From: Parasphingopyxis marina
GTDB taxonomy: Bacteria; Pseudomonadota; Alphaproteobacteria; Sphingomonadales; Sphingomonadaceae
Length of the DNA stretch: 64,000 nucleotides
Assembly: GCF_014237875.1 (NCBI RefSeq)
Contig: NZ_JACJVJ010000001.1
Coordinates: forward strand, 794,501-858,500
Direction: 5' to 3'
Below the pieces are notes generated by a model. That model was given only the letters and a program-made list of their open reading frames with translations, did no database searches and was not told where the DNA came from. Both the position numbers and the translations under genes were made by a program. Within the stretch, counting starts at the first letter, position 1. Each line of letters starts with the position of its first letter. Shown here one piece after another: positions 35,412-46,168 of the stretch.

Positions 35412-36176
35412 ATGTCCCAATTCGATCTGACCGGAAAAGTCGCGATCATTACCGGTTCCACGCGCGGGATCGGCAAGGCGATTGCCGAGGAAATGGCCGA
35501 GCATGGCGCGAAGGTCGTGATTTCGAGCCGCAAGCAGCCGATCTGCGACGAGGTCGCCGCCGCGATCAACGCGGAGCATGGCGAGGGAACGGCGATTGCC
35601 GTGCCCGCGAACATCTCTTCGAAAGAAGATCTGCAAAATCTCGTCGATCGGACGCGCGAGGCTTTCGGCAAGATCGACGTGCTGGTCTGCAATGCCGCGT
35701 CGAACCCCTATTACGGGCCGATGGAAGGGATGGCGGACGAGCAGTTCCGCAAGATCCTCGACAACAATATCGTCTCCAACCATTGGCTGATCCAGATGGT
35801 CGTGCCCGAAATGCGCGAGCGGCGCGAAGGATCGATCATCATCGTCTCGTCGATCGGCGGGCTGCGCGGCTCGGAAACGATCGGCGCCTATTGCATTTCC
35901 AAGGCCGCCGACATGCAGCTCGCGCGCAACCTCGCCCATGAATATGGGCCGGACAATGTCCGCGTGAACTGTATCGCGCCGGGGCTGATTCGCACCGATT
36001 TCGCGCGCGCGCTGTGGGAAAATCCCAAGGCAGAGGAAGCCGTCAACGCCTCGACGCCGCTCCGGCGTATCGGCGAACCGCACGAGATCGCCGGCGCCGC
36101 CGTCTATCTCGCCTCGCCCGCCTCGACCTTCATGACCGGCCAGTCGCTTGTCGTCGACGGCGGCCGGACGATCTGA
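35412..36176 (+). CDS. Short-chain dehydrogenase/reductase (SDR)
   Basis: A 254-residue SDR with cofactor motif [24 protein letters not shown] and catalytic Ser (IIIVSSIGG) with YCISK. The C-terminal [15 protein letters not shown] is the usual end of FabG-like SDRs. AGGAAGAGG lies upstream of ATG 35412. The next SDR starts 22 bases after its stop. It likely oxidises or reduces a hydroxyacyl intermediate of this catabolic block. Confidence 0.87.
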   Translation: MSQFDLTGKVAIITGSTRGIGKAIAEEMAEHGAKVVISSRKQPICDEVAAAINAEHGEGTAIAVPANISSKEDLQNLVDRTREAFGKIDVLVCNAASNPYYGPMEGMADEQFRKILDNNIVSNHWLIQMVVPEMRERREGSIIIVSSIGGLRGSETIGAYCISKAADMQLARNLAHEYGPDNVRVNCIAPGLIRTDFARALWENPKAEEAVNASTPLRRIGEPHEIAGAAVYLASPASTFMTGQSLVVDGGRTI

Positions 36177-36198
36177 ACCGAATAGAGAGGATAAGCGC

Positions 36199-37002
36199 AT
36201 GAACCGCTTCGAAGGAAAATCGATCATCGTCACGGGGGCCGGTTCGGGTATCGGCCGGGCGACCGCCAAGCGTTTCGCGGCCGAAGGCGGCAAGGTCCTC
36301 GCCGCCGACAAGATGCCGAGCGTGCACGAGACGGTCGAGGAAATCACGGCGGCGGGCGGCACGGCCATCGGCGTGGAGATGGACGCGGGCGTAGAGGCCG
36401 ACGTCAGGGCGCTCGTCGAGCGCGCGGTTGCCGACCATGGCGGGCTCGATATCGTCTTCGCCAATGCCGGGATTACGGGCGGGCTTTCCGGCGGATTGTT
36501 CGACAGCGATGCCGAAAACTGGGCCGAGGTGCTGCGGGTCAACCTGATCGGGCCCTTTCTGGCGATCAAATATGGCGCGCCCGAAATCGAGAAGCGCGGC
36601 GGGGGTGCGATTGTCTGCACCGCCTCGGTCGCGGGTATCCGTTCGGGCGCGGGGCCGAGCTCCTATTCGGCGTCCAAGGCGGGCGTGATGAACCTCGTCC
36701 AGACCGCCGCGCAGCAGATGACCGGCAGCAATGTCCGCATCAACGCCGTCTGCCCCGGCATCATCGAAACCGGGATGACGAAGCCGGTATTCGATTATGC
36801 GCGCGATGCCGGGAAGCTCGAGAAAATCGGCCAGCTCAACCCGCTGAAACGCGGCGGCCAACCCGAAGAACTGGCCGGGGTCGTCACCTTCCTCGCCTCC
36901 GACGATGCCAGCTATGTGAACGGCCAGGCGATCGCGGTGGACGGCGGGCTTTCCTCCTCGCATCCCGTGACCCGGCAATTGCCGAAACAGGCGGCGCATT
37001 GA
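36199..37002 (+). CDS. Short-chain dehydrogenase/reductase (SDR)
   Basis: A 267-residue SDR with cofactor motif [19 protein letters not shown], catalytic YSASK, and the ending [30 protein letters not shown] precedes ATG 36199; an in-frame ATG at 36148 would overlap the previous gene. The stop overlaps the next start (TGATG), so this and the following SDR are translationally coupled. Confidence 0.87.
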   Translation: MNRFEGKSIIVTGAGSGIGRATAKRFAAEGGKVLAADKMPSVHETVEEITAAGGTAIGVEMDAGVEADVRALVERAVADHGGLDIVFANAGITGGLSGGLFDSDAENWAEVLRVNLIGPFLAIKYGAPEIEKRGGGAIVCTASVAGIRSGAGPSSYSASKAGVMNLVQTAAQQMTGSNVRINAVCPGIIETGMTKPVFDYARDAGKLEKIGQLNPLKRGGQPEELAGVVTFLASDDASYVNGQAIAVDGGLSSSHPVTRQLPKQAAH

Positions 37003-37799
37003 TGGCACAGGATTTCTTCGACGGGAAAGTCGCGATCGTCACCGGCGGCGGGCGCGGCATCGGCGCGGCGACCGCGCAGGCCTTGGCCGCGCGCGGCGCG
37101 AAGGTCGCGATCAACTATTCCAAGAGCCGGGACGAAGCCGAGGCGCTGGCCGCGGCGATCGGCGGAAATGCGGCTGCGTTCCAGGCCGATCTGGCTTCGG
37201 GCGAGGCCGACAAGCTGGCCAAAGACGCGCTCGCCCGATGGGGCCGGATCGATTTGCTCGTGAACAATGCCGGCAAGACCAAGATGGTCAACCATGAGGA
37301 TCTCGACGGGCTTTCGGCCGAGGATTTTCTCGATCTCTACCGGCTCAACGTCGCCGCCGCCTTCGAGATGGTGCGCGCTTGCGTGCCCGCGATGCGAGAG
37401 GCCGGTGGCGGCGCGATCGTCAACATCACCTCGGTCGCCGGGCATTTCGGCATCGGGTCTTCGGTCGCCTATGCCGCCACCAAGGGCGCGCTGATCACGA
37501 TGACGAAATCGCTGGCCCGCGCGCTGGCGCCGGATATCCGAGTCAACGCCATCAGCCCCGGCTATGTCGGCACCGGATGGTTTCGGGATATGCTCGGCGA
37601 CGAAGGCATGGTGACGCTGAACGCCAAGATCGCCGGCAGCGTGCCGTTGGCCCATGCCACCCAGGCGGAGGACGTGGCCGATGCCGTTCTTCTGCTGCTC
37701 GACAAGGGCAGCCGAATGGTGACCGGCGAAACCTTGCTGGTGGACGCCGGGGCGCATCTCGATGTCGGGTTGTCGCGGCGGCCCGGCAAGGAACTGTGA
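37002..37799 (+). CDS. Short-chain dehydrogenase/reductase (SDR)
   Basis: A 265-residue SDR with cofactor motif TGGGRGIGAA, LVNNAGKTKMVN, catalytic ITSVAG and YAATK, and the ending GETLLVDAGAHLD. ATG 37002 overlaps the preceding stop. It is the third SDR in a row in the same orientation, followed 13 bases later by an aldo/keto reductase, so the phosphotransferase-to-thioesterase genes (34293-39562) look like one transcription unit. Confidence 0.87.
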   Translation: MAQDFFDGKVAIVTGGGRGIGAATAQALAARGAKVAINYSKSRDEAEALAAAIGGNAAAFQADLASGEADKLAKDALARWGRIDLLVNNAGKTKMVNHEDLDGLSAEDFLDLYRLNVAAAFEMVRACVPAMREAGGGAIVNITSVAGHFGIGSSVAYAATKGALITMTKSLARALAPDIRVNAISPGYVGTGWFRDMLGDEGMVTLNAKIAGSVPLAHATQAEDVADAVLLLLDKGSRMVTGETLLVDAGAHLDVGLSRRPGKEL

Positions 37800-37812
37800 A
37801 GGCCTTGTATCT

Positions 37813-38769
37813 ATGAAATATCGCAAGCTCGGATCGAGCGACCTTGAAGTCTCGGCAATCTCTCTGGGCACCTGGCTCACCACCGCCGGCGGGATCGAGA
37901 AGGACATAGCGATCGCCTGTGTGAACCGGGCCTTCGATCTCGGCATCAACTTCATCGATACGGCGAACGTCTATGGCCGGGGCGCATCGGAATCGGTGCT
38001 CGGCGAGGCGTTGAAAGACCGGCCGCGCGACAGCTATGTGCTGGCGACCAAGGTCTATTTCCCGATGTCGGTGGAAGACAGCGGCCTTTCGCGCGAACAG
38101 ATCGCCAAGCAGATTGACGCATCGCTCGGCCGTCTGCGGACCGACCATGTCGATCTCTATCAGTGCCATCGCTATGACGAAAACACGCCGCTCGAGGAGA
38201 CGATGGAGGCGCTGACCCGCGTCGTGCAACAGGGCAAGGCGCGCTATATCGGCTTTTCCGAGTGGTCGCCGCAGAATATTCGCGATGCCCTGGCGATGGT
38301 ACCGGAGATGGAAAAATTCGTTTCCAGCCAGCCGCAATATTCGCTGCTCTGGCGGCGGCCTGAAAAGGAAGTCATCCCGCTCTGCGCCGAAAACGGGATT
38401 TCGCAGATCGTCTGGTCGCCGCTCGCCCAGGGCATGTTGACCGGAAAATACAGTGCGGACGCCCCGCCCCCGGCTGACAGCCGCGCCGCGAGCGACGAGA
38501 TGGGCGGCTTCATGGACAGGCTCATGCGGCCCGAGGTGATCGCGGCGGTCGACCGGATGAAGCCGCTCGCCCAAGAGGCCGGCTGCACGATGGCGCAGTT
38601 CGCGCTCGCCTGGGTGCTGCGCGAGCCCAATATCGCGTCGGCGATTGTCGGCGCGAGCCGGCCCGAGCAGCTTGACGACAACGCGGCTGCGGCCGAACTC
38701 GCGATCGCGCCCGCCCTTTTCGAACAGGCCGAAGCGATTGCGACGGCGATCCCGCGGCCGCAGAATTGA
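37813..38769 (+). CDS. Aldo/keto reductase
   Basis: A 318-residue NADPH-dependent reductase related to potassium-channel-beta/YghZ-type AKRs. It has MKYRKLGSSDLEVSAISLGTW, catalytic Asp/Tyr in FIDTANVYGRG, Lys in LATKVYF and His in DLYQCHRYD, so the tetrad is complete, unlike the AKR at 12605. The C-terminal IVGASRPEQLDDN binds the cofactor phosphate. The thioesterase starts 7 bases after its stop. Confidence 0.88.
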   Translation: MKYRKLGSSDLEVSAISLGTWLTTAGGIEKDIAIACVNRAFDLGINFIDTANVYGRGASESVLGEALKDRPRDSYVLATKVYFPMSVEDSGLSREQIAKQIDASLGRLRTDHVDLYQCHRYDENTPLEETMEALTRVVQQGKARYIGFSEWSPQNIRDALAMVPEMEKFVSSQPQYSLLWRRPEKEVIPLCAENGISQIVWSPLAQGMLTGKYSADAPPPADSRAASDEMGGFMDRLMRPEVIAAVDRMKPLAQEAGCTMAQFALAWVLREPNIASAIVGASRPEQLDDNAAAAELAIAPALFEQAEAIATAIPRPQN

Positions 38770-38776
38770 AACAACG

Positions 38777-39562
38777 ATGAACTTTCCCGAGCTCCTCGCC
38801 GCGATGCGCGAGACCGAAACCGGCCTTGACGGCCATGTCCCGCAGGAATGGCTGCAGGGGCGCACGGCCTATGGAGGCCTCAGCGCCGCGGTCGCGCTGC
38901 ATGCGGCCCAGCAAAAACTCGAGACATTGCCGCCGCTCCGGTCTGCGCAGGTCGCCTTTGTCGGGCCTATCGCCGGCGATATCCGCGTCGAACCCGTGCC
39001 GCTCCGGATCGGGCGCACCGCGAGCTTCGTCCAGAGCGACATTCATTTCGACAAGGATGGCGACTGGACCCTGGGGCTGAAAACGCTGTTCGTCTGCATG
39101 GACGAGCGGGAATCGGCGATCGACCACGTCCAGGCCGATTATCCGCCGGTGCCGCCGCCCGATATCGGCAAGGCGACGACGCGCGCGACGTCCCTGTCTT
39201 TCCTCCAGCATTTCGAATTCGCCGATGTGAAGGATGTCGAGGGGCAGGGGCCGGCCGACTATCTGCGCTGGATCCGCTTGCGGGATCGCGCGGATATCGA
39301 CCCGATGGTCGAGTTGATGCTGATCGCCGACGCGCTGCCGCCTGCCGCCATGCGGCTAGTCGACGGCTTCGGCCCGATCAGCTCGATCACCTGGCAGGTC
39401 AATATCCTCACCACGACGCCCCAAACCGACGACGGCTGGTGGTTGCTGCGGTCGCGCTCGGATTATGCGCGGCATGGCGCGTCGAGCCAGGTGATGAGCG
39501 TCTGGAATACGCGCGGCGAGCAGATCGTGACCGGCATGCAAGGCGTGGCGCTCTTCCTCTAG
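38777..39562 (+). CDS. Acyl-CoA thioesterase (TesB-like double hotdog)
   Basis: A 261-residue protein with two hotdog halves. HVPQEWLQGRTAYGGLSAAVALHAA is the typical start (here the helix that closes the first fold), followed by VAFVGPIAGDIRVEPVPLRIGRTASFVQ. It would release free acids from acyl-CoA. The stop overlaps that of the convergent ligase gene in the tetramer CTAG. It closes the 34.3-39.6 kb gene string. Confidence 0.8.
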   Translation: MNFPELLAAMRETETGLDGHVPQEWLQGRTAYGGLSAAVALHAAQQKLETLPPLRSAQVAFVGPIAGDIRVEPVPLRIGRTASFVQSDIHFDKDGDWTLGLKTLFVCMDERESAIDHVQADYPPVPPPDIGKATTRATSLSFLQHFEFADVKDVEGQGPADYLRWIRLRDRADIDPMVELMLIADALPPAAMRLVDGFGPISSITWQVNILTTTPQTDDGWWLLRSRSDYARHGASSQVMSVWNTRGEQIVTGMQGVALFL

Positions 39563-41313
39563 GCGGCCGTTTCGGCTTCGGCGAAGAACAGGTCGGCCAG
39601 GTCCTTTTTCATGATCTTGCCATTGGCGTTGCGCGGCAGGGTGTCGTCGACGAACACGATCCTTACCGGCGTCTTGAACTTGGCCAGCCGCTCGGAAACC
39701 CAGCTCTTCAGTTCCTCCTCGCTCGCCGTCTTGCCGGGGGCGAGATGGACGACCGCCGCCGGTTCTTCGCCCAAAGTCTTGTGCGGCAGACCGATCAGCG
39801 CGGCATCGGTGACGGCGGGGTGGTCGTAGAGGACGTTTTCGACTTCGCTGGAATAGATATTCTCGCCGCCCCGGATGATCATGTCCTTGGCGCGGTCGCA
39901 AATATAGCAAAAGCCTTCCTCGTCGAGCCGGGCAAGGTCGCCGGTGCGGATCCAGCCGTCGATAAAGCTCTCGGCATTGGCTTCGGGCTTGTTCCAATAG
40001 CCGCGCACGACCATCGCGCCGAACGCCCATAATTCGCCGATCTCGCCGGTCGGCAGTTCGCGCGTGCCGTCTTCCGACATGATCTTGAGCTTGGCGACCG
40101 GCACGGGCGGGCCGCAGCTGTCGGCGCGATGGAGATAGTCTTCGGCGGTATGGCCGGTGACGGTGCCCGATGTTTCGGTCATCCCCCAGCCGCTGCCGGG
40201 CGAGGCGCCGAATTCGCTCTTGATCTTGCGGACCAGTTCGGGCGCCGCCGGCGCGCCGCCATAGGTTATGCTCTCCAGGCTCGAGAGATCATATTTGGCG
40301 CGATCGGGATGTTCGAGGATCTGCCAGGCGATGGTCGGCACGCCGCCGGTCATGGTCACTTTCTCGCGCTCGATCAGTTCGAGCGCGCCGGTCGCGTCCC
40401 ATTTGCGCATCAGCACGACCTTGGAGCCGCTGGCCATGGCCGGGCCCATGATCGCCGTGCAGCCGGTGACATGGAACATCGGGATGACGAGCAGGATGGT
40501 GAGCGGGCTTGCCGGTTCGGGCGTTTCGCCCCGGCGCAGTGCGCCCCGGGCTGTGGCATAGCCCGAGGACAGGAGGTTGGTCAGCGAGTTGCGATGGGTC
40601 GCCACCGCGCCCTTGGGATGGCCGGTCGTGCCGCTGGTATAGAGGATCGTGCCGTCGTCTTCGGGCCCGATATCGGCCGCGGGAAAATCGTCATGCGGAA
40701 GCGTGCCCCAGCCGGACGACGGCCCGATCAGCGCATCGAGCCCGATCACGCCCTTATCGAGCGGGCCCGAAGGCCGGGTAACGATGACCTGTTGGATTCC
40801 GTCTATTTCCGGGAGCAGCGGCTTGATCCGGTCATAGCGGCGGCCGTCGGCGATCAGGATCTTCGCCCCGGAATCGGTCAGGCCATATTCGAGTTCCTGG
40901 CCCGTCCACCAGGCGTTGAGTGGCACGACGATGCCGCCAAGCGAAAGCACGGCATAATAGACGACCGGCCATTCGGGGAGATTCTGCGCGGCAAGCGCCA
41001 CCCGATCGCCCTTTTCGACGCCCATCTCGTGAAGCTTGTGCGCCAGCGCCGTCGCGGCCCGGTACCAGTCGCGATAGGTGATCCGTTCCTCGTCGAAAAC
41101 GATAAACTCATTGTCTCCGAAAGCCTCGACGAGAGCCCGTGCGAAGGCCGGGAAGGTCGGCGGGATATTCTTCCAGACCCGGGTCATATGGCCCCGGATT
41201 TCGACATCTTCGGTTTCGAACGTCGCGCCCGGCCCGGTCAGCATCTCCTCGGCCTCGGCAAGGGTCATGGCGGGCCAATCCGGGCGATCGGGATTGAGGA
41301 AGGTCTCTGTCAC
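39559..41313 (-). CDS. AMP-binding acyl-CoA ligase
   Basis: About 584 residues of the ANL superfamily. The P-loop-like [20 protein letters not shown], the adenine-binding [22 protein letters not shown], the hinge [20 protein letters not shown] and the catalytic Lys in [12 protein letters not shown] are all present. It activates a carboxylic acid to acyl-CoA. I take GTG 41313 as start ([11 protein letters not shown]) because GGAGAG lies upstream and earlier in-frame residues look non-coding. Divergent from the hydratase/dehydrogenase gene. The chain specificity is unknown. Confidence 0.88.
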   Translation of the reverse strand: MTETFLNPDRPDWPAMTLAEAEEMLTGPGATFETEDVEIRGHMTRVWKNIPPTFPAFARALVEAFGDNEFIVFDEERITYRDWYRAATALAHKLHEMGVEKGDRVALAAQNLPEWPVVYYAVLSLGGIVVPLNAWWTGQELEYGLTDSGAKILIADGRRYDRIKPLLPEIDGIQQVIVTRPSGPLDKGVIGLDALIGPSSGWGTLPHDDFPAADIGPEDDGTILYTSGTTGHPKGAVATHRNSLTNLLSSGYATARGALRRGETPEPASPLTILLVIPMFHVTGCTAIMGPAMASGSKVVLMRKWDATGALELIEREKVTMTGGVPTIAWQILEHPDRAKYDLSSLESITYGGAPAAPELVRKIKSEFGASPGSGWGMTETSGTVTGHTAEDYLHRADSCGPPVPVAKLKIMSEDGTRELPTGEIGELWAFGAMVVRGYWNKPEANAESFIDGWIRTGDLARLDEEGFCYICDRAKDMIIRGGENIYSSEVENVLYDHPAVTDAALIGLPHKTLGEEPAAVVHLAPGKTASEEELKSWVSERLAKFKTPVRIVFVDDTLPRNANGKIMKKDLADLFFAEAETAA

Positions 41314-41419
41314 GACTCGGTCTCTCCACTTCGGGCAAATGCCGGATTCGTTCGATCCGGTCTTTCTTTGCAACGCAGGCTATGGTGGTTCCGCCTCAAG
41401 CTCAAGGGCTTGGAGCAGT

Positions 41420-41432
41420 TGACGTAACGTCA
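41420..41432. promoter_or_regulatory. Palindromic operator candidate TGACGT-A-ACGTCA
   Basis: A perfect 6-base inverted repeat in the divergent gap between the ligase (start 41313) and the bifunctional hydratase/dehydrogenase (start 41502). It shares ACGT-centred arms with the site at 34238, which suggests a common regulator of the acyl-CoA block. Confidence 0.4.
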
Positions 41433-41501
41433 GCCTTGCCAGCGGCCCCGGCGATGCGCGACAAGCGAAAGAAAATTCCGGAAAACAGGAGATACTCCCC
41501 C

Positions 41502-43553
41502 ATGTCGGTCATCACCGCCGAACGTCAGGACGACGTTCTCGTCATCATATCCAACAATCCGCCCGTGAACGCGCTGGGCGCCGCCGTCCGCCAGGGCCTC
41601 AAGGCGGAAATAGAGGAAGCGCTGGGCGACGATGCGGTCAAGGCGGTCGTCATTCGTTGCGAAGGCCGCACCTTCTTCGCGGGCGCCGACATCACCGAAT
41701 TCGGCAAGCCGCCGGTGGAGCCCGGCCTTGGCGAAGTGATCGATCTGATCGAGGCGAGCGACAAGCCGGTGGTCGCGGCGATCCACGGGACGGCGCTGGG
41801 CGGCGGCTGCGAAGTCGCGCTTGGCTGCCACTACCGGGTTGCCGTGCCGAGCGCGAAGATCGGCCTGCCCGAGGTGAAGCTCGGCCTGATCCCGGGTGCC
41901 GCGGGTACGCAGCGCCTGCCGCGTCTCGTCGGCGCGGAGGCCGCACTGCCGATGGTGGTCGGCGGCGATCCCGTTCCGGCGAAACATGCCGAGGCGATCG
42001 GGCTGGTCGACAAGATTGTCGGCGAAGACAGCCTGGCGGCCGACGCCATCGCCTTTGCGCGCGAACAGATCGGCAAGCCCGTGCCGCGTTCCAGCGAGGG
42101 CACGGCGAACGAGGACGGTGTGAAGAATCCGGCGATCTTCGACGAATTCCGCGCCAAGAACGGCCGCAAGCTGCGGGGATTCGAAGCGCCAGAAGCGGGC
42201 ATCCAGGCCGTGAAAGCGGCGGGCGAGATGAGTTTCGCCGATGGCGTTGCGAAGGAACGCGAGCTTTTCATGAAGCTGATGACCGGCACGCAATCGGCGG
42301 CGATGCGCCATTATTTCTTCGCCGAGCGCGCCGCCAACAAGATCGAGGGCATCGACAAGGATATCCCGCTCATTCCGATCAACAAGGTCGGCGTGATCGG
42401 CGCCGGGACGATGGGCGGCGGGATTTCGATGAATTTCCTTTCCGCCGGCATCCCGGTGACGATCCTCGAAATGGAGCAGGAAGCGCTCGACCGCGGCACC
42501 GGCACGATCCGCAAGAATTACGAGCGCACAGCCAAGCGCGGCCGGATGACCGAAGATCAGGTCGAAGCCGCGATGGGCCTGCTGACGCCGACCCTCGATT
42601 ATGCCGATCTGGCCGATTGCGATCTCGTGATCGAAGCGGTGTTCGAGAATATGGACGTCAAGAAGCAGGTTTTCGGCAAGCTCGACGAGGTGGTGAAGCA
42701 GGGCGCGATCCTCGCCTCCAACACTTCCTACCTCAACGTCGACGAGATCGCGGCGGCGACGTCGCGGCCCGAATATGTGCTGGGCCTCCACTTCTTCTCG
42801 CCGGCCAACATCATGAAACTGCTGGAAGTCGTGCGCGGCGAAAAGACCGCGGACGACGTGCTGGCAACCGCGATGGCGCTCTCCAAGAAGATCCGGAAGA
42901 TCGCCGTCGTCGCGGGCGTCTGCGACGGTTTCATCGGCAACCGGATGCTCTCGCCCCGACAGCAACAGGCGAATGCGCTCATCATGGAAGGCGCGAAGTA
43001 TTGGGAAGTCGACGAAGTGTTGCTCGATTTCGGTTTCCCGATGGGGCCGTTCCAGATGTCCGATCTCGCCGGGCTCGATATCGGCTGGCACCGCGATCCG
43101 AGCCGGGTCGAAAGCATCCGCGACGCGCTGTGCGCGCTGGACCGGCGCGGCCAGAAAACCGGGGCGGGCTTTTACGATTATGACGAAGCCCGCAACCGCA
43201 CGCCTTCGGACGAGGTGCAGACCATCATTTCGGAGTTTGCCGAAAAGCAGGGCGTCGTGCAGCGCGATATCTCGCGTGAGGAGATCAAGGAGCGGCTGCT
43301 CTATCCGATGGTCAACGAGGGTGCGCTGATCCTCGAAGAGGGTATGGCGCAGCGCGCGAGCGACATCGATGTCGTCTGGATCAACGGTTACGGTTGGCCG
43401 GTCTATACCGGCGGGCCGATGTTCTGGGCCGATACGATCGGGCTGAAGACGATTGCCGACGGGCTGGAGAAACATGCCGATCGGCTGGGTCCGGACTTTC
43501 CCTTCTCGCAGCTGCTGAAGGACAAGGCGGAAAAGGGTGAACGGTTCAACTAG
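41502..43553 (+). CDS. Bifunctional enoyl-CoA hydratase/3-hydroxyacyl-CoA dehydrogenase
   Basis: A 683-residue beta-oxidation enzyme of the FadJ/FadB or peroxisomal multifunctional type. The N-terminal crotonase domain has [10 protein letters not shown] for the oxyanion hole and both Glu residues ([13 protein letters not shown] and [20 protein letters not shown]). The dehydrogenase part starts [12 protein letters not shown] near 302 with catalytic [20 protein letters not shown] lies before ATG 41502. No thiolase follows directly; one lies at 53522. Confidence 0.92.
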   Translation: MSVITAERQDDVLVIISNNPPVNALGAAVRQGLKAEIEEALGDDAVKAVVIRCEGRTFFAGADITEFGKPPVEPGLGEVIDLIEASDKPVVAAIHGTALGGGCEVALGCHYRVAVPSAKIGLPEVKLGLIPGAAGTQRLPRLVGAEAALPMVVGGDPVPAKHAEAIGLVDKIVGEDSLAADAIAFAREQIGKPVPRSSEGTANEDGVKNPAIFDEFRAKNGRKLRGFEAPEAGIQAVKAAGEMSFADGVAKERELFMKLMTGTQSAAMRHYFFAERAANKIEGIDKDIPLIPINKVGVIGAGTMGGGISMNFLSAGIPVTILEMEQEALDRGTGTIRKNYERTAKRGRMTEDQVEAAMGLLTPTLDYADLADCDLVIEAVFENMDVKKQVFGKLDEVVKQGAILASNTSYLNVDEIAAATSRPEYVLGLHFFSPANIMKLLEVVRGEKTADDVLATAMALSKKIRKIAVVAGVCDGFIGNRMLSPRQQQANALIMEGAKYWEVDEVLLDFGFPMGPFQMSDLAGLDIGWHRDPSRVESIRDALCALDRRGQKTGAGFYDYDEARNRTPSDEVQTIISEFAEKQGVVQRDISREEIKERLLYPMVNEGALILEEGMAQRASDIDVVWINGYGWPVYTGGPMFWADTIGLKTIADGLEKHADRLGPDFPFSQLLKDKAEKGERFN

Positions 43554-43576
43554 GCGGTTCGAATGGGAGAGAGCCG

Positions 43577-44893
43577 ATGCTGGAGGTGAGCGAAGCCGGG
43601 GCCATCGAAACCGCGCGGCGCATCGCCAAGGGTGAAAGCTCCGCCCTTGCCGAATGCGAAGCGGCGATTGCCCGGATCGAGGAACGCGATCCGCCGATCA
43701 ACGCCGTTGTCGTGCGCGATTTCGATCGGGCGCGGGAGGCGGCGAGAGCGGCCGATGCGGCGCTGGCGGCGGGCGAAACGAAGCCGTTGCTGGGCGTGCC
43801 GATGACGGTGAAGGAATCGAACGACGTCGCCGGCCTGCCCACCACCTGGGGCCTGGAAGCCCATGCCGGCTATATTCCCGACGCGGATGGTCCTCCCATA
43901 GCGCGGCTGAAGAATGCGGGCGTGGTGATCCTCGGCAAGACCAACGTCCCGCCGATGCTCGCCGATTGGCAGGCGAACAATCCCGTCTATGGCCGGACCA
44001 ACAATCCGCACGATCTCGAGCGCGTGCCGGGCGGCTCGTCGGGCGGCGCGGCGGCGGCGCTTGCGGCGGGCATGGTGCCGCTCGAATTCGGGTCGGATAT
44101 CGGCGGCTCGATCCGGGTTCCGGCCCATTATTGCGGAGTTTACGGGCACAAGCCGAGCTATGGCGCGATCACGCTCGAAGGCCACGGCTTTCCGGGCACC
44201 GACGGCGCCGATCTGCCGCTTGCCGTGGTCGGCCCGCTGGCGCGCAACTGCGCGGATATCGCGCTCGCGCTGGACATCGTTTCCGATATCGCGCTGCCGC
44301 GTCCCCGGAAACAGGCGCTTTCGGAGTGCCGGCTGCTCGTCGTCACCGATGCCGCCTTCGCTGTCGAGGACGCGATCGCCGCGGCGGTGGAGAACCGGGC
44401 GGCGGCCTGCGAACGCGCCGGGGCCACGGTAGATCGGCGTAGCGATCTGCTGCCCGATCTCGGCGCGCTGCACGCGCAATATGTGGGCATGCTGCTCACC
44501 GTGCTCGCGGTCCGCGATCCGAGCATGGGCGTCGACATGCCGAAGCTTCCCGCCTGGTTCGACATGCTCGACGCGCAGGCGCGCTGCCGCCGCCAGTGGC
44601 GGGCGCTGTTCGAAGATTATGACGCCGTGCTCGCGCCGGTGGCGGGAACCACGGCCTTTCCGCACGATCCCAAGGGCATGGATGGCCGCATGCTGACGAT
44701 CGGCGGCGAGGAGGTGCCTTTCGGCGCGCAGTTCGGCTGGATCGGCATCGCCACCTATCCGGGCCTGCCCGCGATCAGTGCGCCGATCGGCGAGGATGCG
44801 GCGGGCCTGCCCATCGGCCTCCAGATCATCGGTGGCTATCATCAGGATCACCAGGTGATCGAACTGGCGAAGCTGATCGGCGAACTCGGCTAG
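43577..44893 (+). CDS. Amidase (amidase-signature family)
   Basis: A 438-residue hydrolase with a complete Ser-Ser-Lys triad: Lys in PMTVKESNDVAG, then GGSSGGAAAALAAGMVPLEF followed by GSDIGGSIRVPAHYCGVYG holding the two Ser. It hydrolyses a carboxamide to acid and ammonia. GGGAGAG precedes the ATG, 23 bases after the hydratase/dehydrogenase stop, so the two are probably one operon. An amide-derived acid feeding the acyl-CoA pathway is a reasonable inference. Confidence 0.9.
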   Translation: MLEVSEAGAIETARRIAKGESSALAECEAAIARIEERDPPINAVVVRDFDRAREAARAADAALAAGETKPLLGVPMTVKESNDVAGLPTTWGLEAHAGYIPDADGPPIARLKNAGVVILGKTNVPPMLADWQANNPVYGRTNNPHDLERVPGGSSGGAAAALAAGMVPLEFGSDIGGSIRVPAHYCGVYGHKPSYGAITLEGHGFPGTDGADLPLAVVGPLARNCADIALALDIVSDIALPRPRKQALSECRLLVVTDAAFAVEDAIAAAVENRAAACERAGATVDRRSDLLPDLGALHAQYVGMLLTVLAVRDPSMGVDMPKLPAWFDMLDAQARCRRQWRALFEDYDAVLAPVAGTTAFPHDPKGMDGRMLTIGGEEVPFGAQFGWIGIATYPGLPAISAPIGEDAAGLPIGLQIIGGYHQDHQVIELAKLIGELG

Positions 44894-44989
44894 GTCGTCG
44901 GCCGGCTGTGCCAAGTATCAAGGCATAGCGGCGGCGCGCCCGATCGCGGAAATCCGTGCCGCCCCCTTGCCTTCGCCGCGCGGCTGTGG

Positions 44990-45005
44990 TTTCCGTTAAC
45001 GGAAA
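44990..45005. promoter_or_regulatory. Perfect 16-base palindrome, operator candidate
   Basis: TTTCCGTTAACGGAAA reads the same on both strands. It lies 31 bases before the acyl-CoA dehydrogenase start at 45037, a position suited to a TetR- or similar-type repressor. The arms differ from the ACGT sites at 34238 and 41420, so a separate regulator is likely. Confidence 0.45.
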
Positions 45006-45036
45006 GCAAAAGCGCGCCCGTGAGAGGCGTAACCGA

Positions 45037-46134
45037 ATGAGGATGACGATGGCGGGACTCACCGAAGAACAGGCGATGCTGCGCGATATGGCGCGCGAAT
45101 GGTCGAACAACGAAAATCCGGTTTCCGCCTTCCGCACCATGCGCGACGCCGGCCATAGCGAAGGCTATGACCCCGCCGTCTATGCCGAAATGGCGCAGAT
45201 GGGCTGGACCGGCATCCTCGTCCCCGAAGAGCATGGCGGCAGCGGATTCGGGTTCGTCGGGCTCGGGCTGGTGCTCGAGGAGCTTGGCCGTAATGTCGCG
45301 GCGGCGCCGCTGGCGGCCTCTTCGGCGGCGGCGATGGCGATCATGCTCGGCGGTTCGGACGAGCAGAAGGCGAAATATCTGCGGAAAATCGCGAGCGGCG
45401 AACTCGTCGCCACGCTCGCTATCGACGAAGGCGCGCATCACGATCCGGAAAAGATCGAAACCGCGGTCGAAGGCGGCAAGCTCAATGGCAGGAAGGCTTT
45501 CGTGCCCGAAGGCGATAGCGCCGGGCTGTTCGTGGTCGCGGCGAGGGACGGGCTTTATCTCGTGGATGGCGATGCCGAGGGCGTGTCCCGAGAGGCGCGC
45601 AACGTCGTCGATTCGCGCAGCCATGCGGAGATCGCGCTGAAGGACGTGGCGATCGGCAACGATTCCCGGCTCGCCGAAGGCGGTGACGACTTGCTCGACA
45701 AGGTGCTGGATTGCGCGCGGGCCATTGCCTGCGCCGAGATGCTGGGCCTTGCCGTGCAAGCCTTCGAAACGACCAACGAGTATCTGAAGACGCGCGTCCA
45801 GTTCGGCCAGGCGCTTTCGAGCTTCCAGGCGCTGCAGCACCGGATGGCGGAGCTTTTCGCCGATATCGCGCTGATGCGGTCTTCGGTCGAAGGCGCGCTG
45901 CAAATGCTCGACAGCAATATCACGGGCGCTGCGGCGACCGTTGCCGTGGCCAAGGCGACCGCCAACGATGTCGTCCACCGCGCGACCCACGAGATGATCC
46001 AGCTCCATGGCGGTATCGGCATGACCGACGAGCATGATGCGGGCTTTTATTTCAAGCGCGCGCGGGTGCTGGAGCAGCAATGGGGCAGCGCCGGTTTCCA
46101 CCGCAATCGTTTCGCGACGCTAAACGGCTATTGA
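45037..46134 (+). CDS. Acyl-CoA dehydrogenase
   Basis: A 365-residue flavoprotein with N-terminal helices (LTEEQAMLRDMAREW), GWTGILVPEEHGGSGFGFVG, and the C-terminal FAD-binding KTRVQFGQALSSFQALQHRMA and IQLHGGIGMTDEHDAG. It is shorter than canonical enzymes in the middle beta-domain, as in the partner subunits of heteromeric (steroid-side-chain type) dehydrogenases. The usual catalytic Glu position could not be located with confidence. The start is uncertain among ATG 45037, 45043 and 45049. Confidence 0.85.
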   Translation: MRMTMAGLTEEQAMLRDMAREWSNNENPVSAFRTMRDAGHSEGYDPAVYAEMAQMGWTGILVPEEHGGSGFGFVGLGLVLEELGRNVAAAPLAASSAAAMAIMLGGSDEQKAKYLRKIASGELVATLAIDEGAHHDPEKIETAVEGGKLNGRKAFVPEGDSAGLFVVAARDGLYLVDGDAEGVSREARNVVDSRSHAEIALKDVAIGNDSRLAEGGDDLLDKVLDCARAIACAEMLGLAVQAFETTNEYLKTRVQFGQALSSFQALQHRMAELFADIALMRSSVEGALQMLDSNITGAAATVAVAKATANDVVHRATHEMIQLHGGIGMTDEHDAGFYFKRARVLEQQWGSAGFHRNRFATLNGY

Positions 46135-46168
46135 GCATTGGCCGTGCTCCTGCAATGGCAGTGGCACC

